DNA of 18,289 nucleotides, from the NCBI GenBank assembly GCA_029248485.1, contig JAQWJG010000036.1, positions 1 to 18,289 of the forward strand, read 5' to 3'. Both the position numbers and the translations under genes were made by a program. How positions within the stretch are numbered: position 1 is the first letter of the stretch; every line of letters begins with the position of its first letter. A model generated the notes under the pieces. That model was not told the origin of the DNA. It worked only from the letters and a program-made list of their open reading frames with translations, and made no database searches. Source of the stretch: SAR86 cluster bacterium (GTDB taxonomy: Bacteria; Pseudomonadota; Gammaproteobacteria; SAR86; D2472). Positions 15,466 to 18,289 of the stretch are shown here, one piece after another.

Positions 15466-16248
15466 TTATGCTCTTTGAGATGATGCTGAGATGACCTCGC
15501 CAGTCATATATGAAGAAAGATCTGATGCAAGAAATAAAATAATGTTCGCTATCTCCCATGGCTCTGCCCCTCTTCCAAAAGCTTCTTTTGATTCTAGTTC
15601 AGCTATTAGGTCATCTGAACTGGTCTTGGATAAGTGTGGATTCATTGCAAGACTAGGAGCTACTGCATTAATTCTAATTCCATGATCTACGGTTTCTAAT
15701 GCAACACACCTTGTTAAAGCCATCACTCCAGCCTTTGCAGCAGCGTAGTGAGATTGACCTGCTTGTGCTCTCCAGCCCAACACAGATGCATTGTTAACTA
15801 TTACGCCTTGGGTATTTTTAAGCACTGGAATGGCAGCTCTCATGATTTTCATCGCACCATTAAGAGTAACGTCCATTACTAGATCCCAAGCATCATTGGT
15901 CATATTTTCTAACAAGGATTCTCCACCAAGGCCTGCATTATTGATCACTCCATTTAAAGATGAATAGCAAGAAATGGCCTCTTTGAACATAGCTTCAATT
16001 TCTTCATCATTCGTTACATTGCAAAGACATCCATTAACTGCACCTAACTTCAGTTTTCGTAAACTTTCTATTGCCTCATCCAATCTTCCCTGATGAACAT
16101 CAGAAATAAAAATATTTGCCCCCTCCTCAAGAAATCGCTTCGCTGTTGAAAAGCCGATTCCGGAACCAGCTGCAGCGGTAATTAAAATATTTTGATCTTT
16201 AAAAAGATTTCTTCCTATGGGATATTCAGGATTCATTAAATTGTTCAT
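15466..16248 (-). CDS. ipdF: IpdF-like SDR (steroid C/D-ring hydroxyacyl-CoA dehydrogenase)
   Basis: A 260-residue SDR closely resembling IpdF, which in actinobacteria oxidises the hydroxyl of 5-OH-HIP-CoA in ring C/D degradation. Recognisable IpdF-like stretches are ITAAAGSGIG (23-32, with TAAAG in place of the usual TGxxxG), NNAGLGG (103-109), VNNASVLGWRAQ (151-162) and the ending SSYMTGEVISASSQRA. Catalytic S155, Y168 and K172 (YAAAK). The start is set at ATG 16248, whose last bases overlap the thiolase stop (ATGA); an upstream TTG adds two residues only. The neighbouring FadA6-like thiolase is the same pairing seen in the KstR2 regulon, which supports the assignment. Identity to IpdF is judged by eye. 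Confidence 0.88.
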   Translation of the reverse strand: MNNLMNPEYPIGRNLFKDQNILITAAAGSGIGFSTAKRFLEEGANIFISDVHQGRLDEAIESLRKLKLGAVNGCLCNVTNDEEIEAMFKEAISCYSSLNGVINNAGLGGESLLENMTNDAWDLVMDVTLNGAMKIMRAAIPVLKNTQGVIVNNASVLGWRAQAGQSHYAAAKAGVMALTRCVALETVDHGIRINAVAPSLAMNPHLSKTSSDDLIAELESKEAFGRGAEPWEIANIILFLASDLSSYMTGEVISASSQRA

Positions 16249-17399
16249 GAGCAATTCTCTAAAATTGTAACGTTTGCCTGGCCTCCGCCCTCACACATGG
16301 TCTGCAAACCGTATTTAATATTATCTCTTTTCATATTATGAACCAAGGTGGTCATCAATCTCGCACCAGTTGCTCCCAGTGGATGACCAAGAGCAATTGC
16401 TCCACCGTTTGTATTAATTTGATCCATTGGGTACTCCATTTCTTTCTGCCAAGCCATAGCAACAGATGCAAATGCTTCATTTATCTCAACTAAACCAATG
16501 TCATGCAATTGGATGCCTGACTTTTGAACTGCATATTCTGTTGCAGGCATAGGCGCGGTAAGCATCCAGATTGGATCATCGGCTCTAACACTGATATGCG
16601 CTATTCTGGCTAAAGGAGTAAGGTTATGCTCCTTAAGAATTTTTTCTGAAACAATCAAAATAGCTGAAGATGCGTCCGCATTCTGCGAAGAAATAGCAGC
16701 TGTAATATCATGACCATCAATCAGAGGATTCAAAGAAGCCATTTTTTCTAATGAAGTTTCTGCTCTTGGAGTCTCATCAGTATCAAAACCTTCAACTGAA
16801 ACAATTTCATCTTTAAAGAAACCTTTACTAATAGCACTCATGGCTTTTTGATGGCTTTGGTATGCATAGTTTTCCATCTCTAATCTGGATATATTCCATT
16901 TTTCTGCAATCATCTGTGCAGAATTAAACTGACTTACCTCTTTATTACCATAGCGCTTGACCCAACCTTTTGATCCAGAAAATGGGTCAGCAAAACCTAG
17001 CGCCTGTCCAGCAATCATTGCATAGGATATAGGAATCAAATTCATGTTTTGGACGCCTCCAGCAATAACTACATCAGAGGTACCAGACATGATAGCTTGA
17101 GCAGCAAAATGAACAGCTTGCTGAGATGAGCCACATTGACGATCAACGGTTGTTCCAGGAACATGCTCAGGAAGACCTGCAGCCAACCAACAAGTTCTTG
17201 CTATGTCGCCAGCTTGAGGTCCAACTGTATCAACGCAACCAAAAATTACATCCTCAACTAATCCTGGATCTAAATCTACTTGATCAAAGGTCGCAGAAAG
17301 AACCACAGCCCCTAAATCAGCAGGATGCATATTTGATAAAGTGCCTTTCTTTTTACCTATTGGTGTTCTCAGCGCGCTAACTATGAATGCATCTTGCAT
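16245..17399 (-). CDS. fadA6: FadA6-like acetyl-CoA acetyltransferase (thiolase)
   Basis: A 384-residue degradative thiolase cleaving a 3-oxoacyl-CoA with CoA. The acyl-accepting cysteine is C89 in DRQCGSSQQA; the second active-site set is H339 in GGAIALGHPLGATGA and C369 in QTMCEGGGQAN; NEAF is at 307-310. TVDRQCGSSQQA, AGGVQNM and PATEYA match FadA6, which acts on the last HIP-CoA derived steroid ring intermediates, more closely than FadA or acetoacetyl-CoA thiolases. ATG has AGGGG nine bases upstream and follows the acyl-CoA dehydrogenase by 11 nt; it overlaps IpdF by 4 nt. A general degradative thiolase remains possible. Confidence 0.93.
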   Translation of the reverse strand: MQDAFIVSALRTPIGKKKGTLSNMHPADLGAVVLSATFDQVDLDPGLVEDVIFGCVDTVGPQAGDIARTCWLAAGLPEHVPGTTVDRQCGSSQQAVHFAAQAIMSGTSDVVIAGGVQNMNLIPISYAMIAGQALGFADPFSGSKGWVKRYGNKEVSQFNSAQMIAEKWNISRLEMENYAYQSHQKAMSAISKGFFKDEIVSVEGFDTDETPRAETSLEKMASLNPLIDGHDITAAISSQNADASSAILIVSEKILKEHNLTPLARIAHISVRADDPIWMLTAPMPATEYAVQKSGIQLHDIGLVEINEAFASVAMAWQKEMEYPMDQINTNGGAIALGHPLGATGARLMTTLVHNMKRDNIKYGLQTMCEGGGQANVTILENCS

Positions 17400-17410
17400 A
17401 CCTATATCCC

Positions 17411-18289
17411 CTAAAAAGTATATAAAACACCAAGCTCTTCACTAGTGGAAGACAGTGTCTTAAAAATTATCTCTTGTTGCTTGTCTTCATTGCCCCAACA
17501 GGCCATCATCGACCAGGCTTTTCTCATATATATATGAAGATCCATCTCCCACGTATAGCCCATTGCTCCATGAGCCTGAATGCTGTTTTTACATGCAAGT
17601 TCAGCAGCTTGAGTGCACATAAGTTTTGCGTGAGCGCAATGTAAAGCAGATTTAGGGTTGTTTTCAGATAAAGAATAAGCTGCCCTATATACAGCAGGTT
17701 TTGCAAACTCAATTTTAACCGCCACATCAGCCAGCATATGTTTGACAGCCTGAAAGGATCCAATTGGCTTCCCAAATTGAGTTCTATCTAAAACATAAAC
17801 GGAGCTTAAATCTATCATTTTCTGAGCCAATCCAATTAACAAAGCTGCTGTCATTAATGTACCTCTTGCAGAAACCGCAGAATTAAGTTCATCAAAATTT
17901 TCAGAAGCGCAAATAGCATTTTTCATTGAGCTTACTTTAAAGAGCTCTCTAGAGGGATCATTAGAGGATATGATTTCAAAATCCATATCGTCTTTTGCAA
18001 TGAACTTACATTCGGAATTATCAAGCAAAATAAGTCCAGCTGCATTATTTAAAAACAGTGGATTCGGGGCTAAAGGATGCGCAAGAGCAATGTATTGAGT
18101 GCCATCATTGAAATTGCTTTCAACAGCTTCAGTGACATTTTTAGGCAAAAAAGGAATTACATCATTTACTAAAAAAATTTGCTCTGCCACTGGTTCAGGC
18201 AGTCCCGCATAGCCCATTTCTTCGACCATCATAGCTAGTGTGACTTGATCCATGCCTAGGCCACCTTTTTCTTCAGAAAGATTTGAGCT
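17411..18289 (-). CDS. Acyl-CoA dehydrogenase, 5' end outside window
   Basis: A flavoenzyme of the FadE family. 292 residues are visible and the frame runs open to the window edge (LSEEKGGLGMDQVTL before the first internal ATG), so the N-terminal 60-80 residues are missing. Visible motifs: DRTQFGKPIGSFQAVKHMLADV (about 164-185) and AHGAMGYTWEMDLHIYMRKAW near the C terminus, typical of the smaller subunit type found in heteromeric steroid acyl-CoA dehydrogenases, in which TWEhD-HLY is conserved. Position next to FadA6 and IpdF suggests an IpdE2/FadE33-like role, but the identity of the partner subunit and which subunit carries the catalytic Glu cannot be read here. The window ends too early for firm subfamily assignment. 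Confidence 0.85.
   Translation of the reverse strand, partial: SSNLSEEKGGLGMDQVTLAMMVEEMGYAGLPEPVAEQIFLVNDVIPFLPKNVTEAVESNFNDGTQYIALAHPLAPNPLFLNNAAGLILLDNSECKFIAKDDMDFEIISSNDPSRELFKVSSMKNAICASENFDELNSAVSARGTLMTAALLIGLAQKMIDLSSVYVLDRTQFGKPIGSFQAVKHMLADVAVKIEFAKPAVYRAAYSLSENNPKSALHCAHAKLMCTQAAELACKNSIQAHGAMGYTWEMDLHIYMRKAWSMMACWGNEDKQQEIIFKTLSSTSEELGVLYTF

Overview
The window is AT-rich and tightly packed, with almost no spacer between genes. The translations look proteobacterial: ThrRS reads like a gammaproteobacterial enzyme, and the base composition and compact style suggest a streamlined marine gammaproteobacterium of the SAR86 type. That placement is inference only; no rRNA or other phylogenetic marker is present.

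Left edge (1-1744): the 5' two thirds of thrS on the minus strand runs off the window. Divergent from it is a small ABM-domain protein gene, followed 5 nt after its stop by a tRNA-Arg(CCU). These are the only plus-strand genes.

Main block (1755-18289): 18 genes, all on the minus strand, mostly separated by 0-30 nt or joined by 4-nt start/stop overlaps. In transcription order (high to low coordinate) they are: an acyl-CoA dehydrogenase (5' end outside the window), a FadA6-like thiolase, an IpdF-like SDR, an EthD-domain protein, a second SDR, a cytochrome P450, then a complete meta-cleavage lower pathway (hydrolase, hydratase, acylating aldehyde dehydrogenase, aldolase; HsaD/E/G/F-like) and an LLM flavin oxidoreductase. 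After the largest gap in the block (78 nt, with a TATAAT box) come a Rieske [2Fe-2S] protein, a KshA-type oxygenase catalytic subunit, two tandem Lrp/AsnC regulators, a FadD3-like acyl-CoA ligase, a D-2-hydroxyacid dehydrogenase, an MFS transporter and a DUF6122 membrane protein.

Taken together this reads as a steroid catabolism locus. KshA-type chemistry opens ring B. HsaD-G-like enzymes take the ring A fragment to pyruvate plus propionyl-CoA (or acetyl-CoA). FadD3, IpdF, FadA6 and the acyl-CoA dehydrogenase match the ring C/D (HIP-CoA) branch known from actinobacteria. The ring-cleavage dioxygenase, the A-ring flavin hydroxylase, the oxygenase reductase and IpdAB are not in the window and may lie elsewhere.

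The most unusual feature is the oxygenase. A KshA-like protein appears split into two adjacent genes. One carries only the Rieske domain. The other keeps the mononuclear-iron catalytic domain plus an N-terminal Rieske-fold remnant from which the cluster-binding Cys/His segment is missing. A second oddity is ThrRS, whose editing-site HxxxH motif is disrupted.
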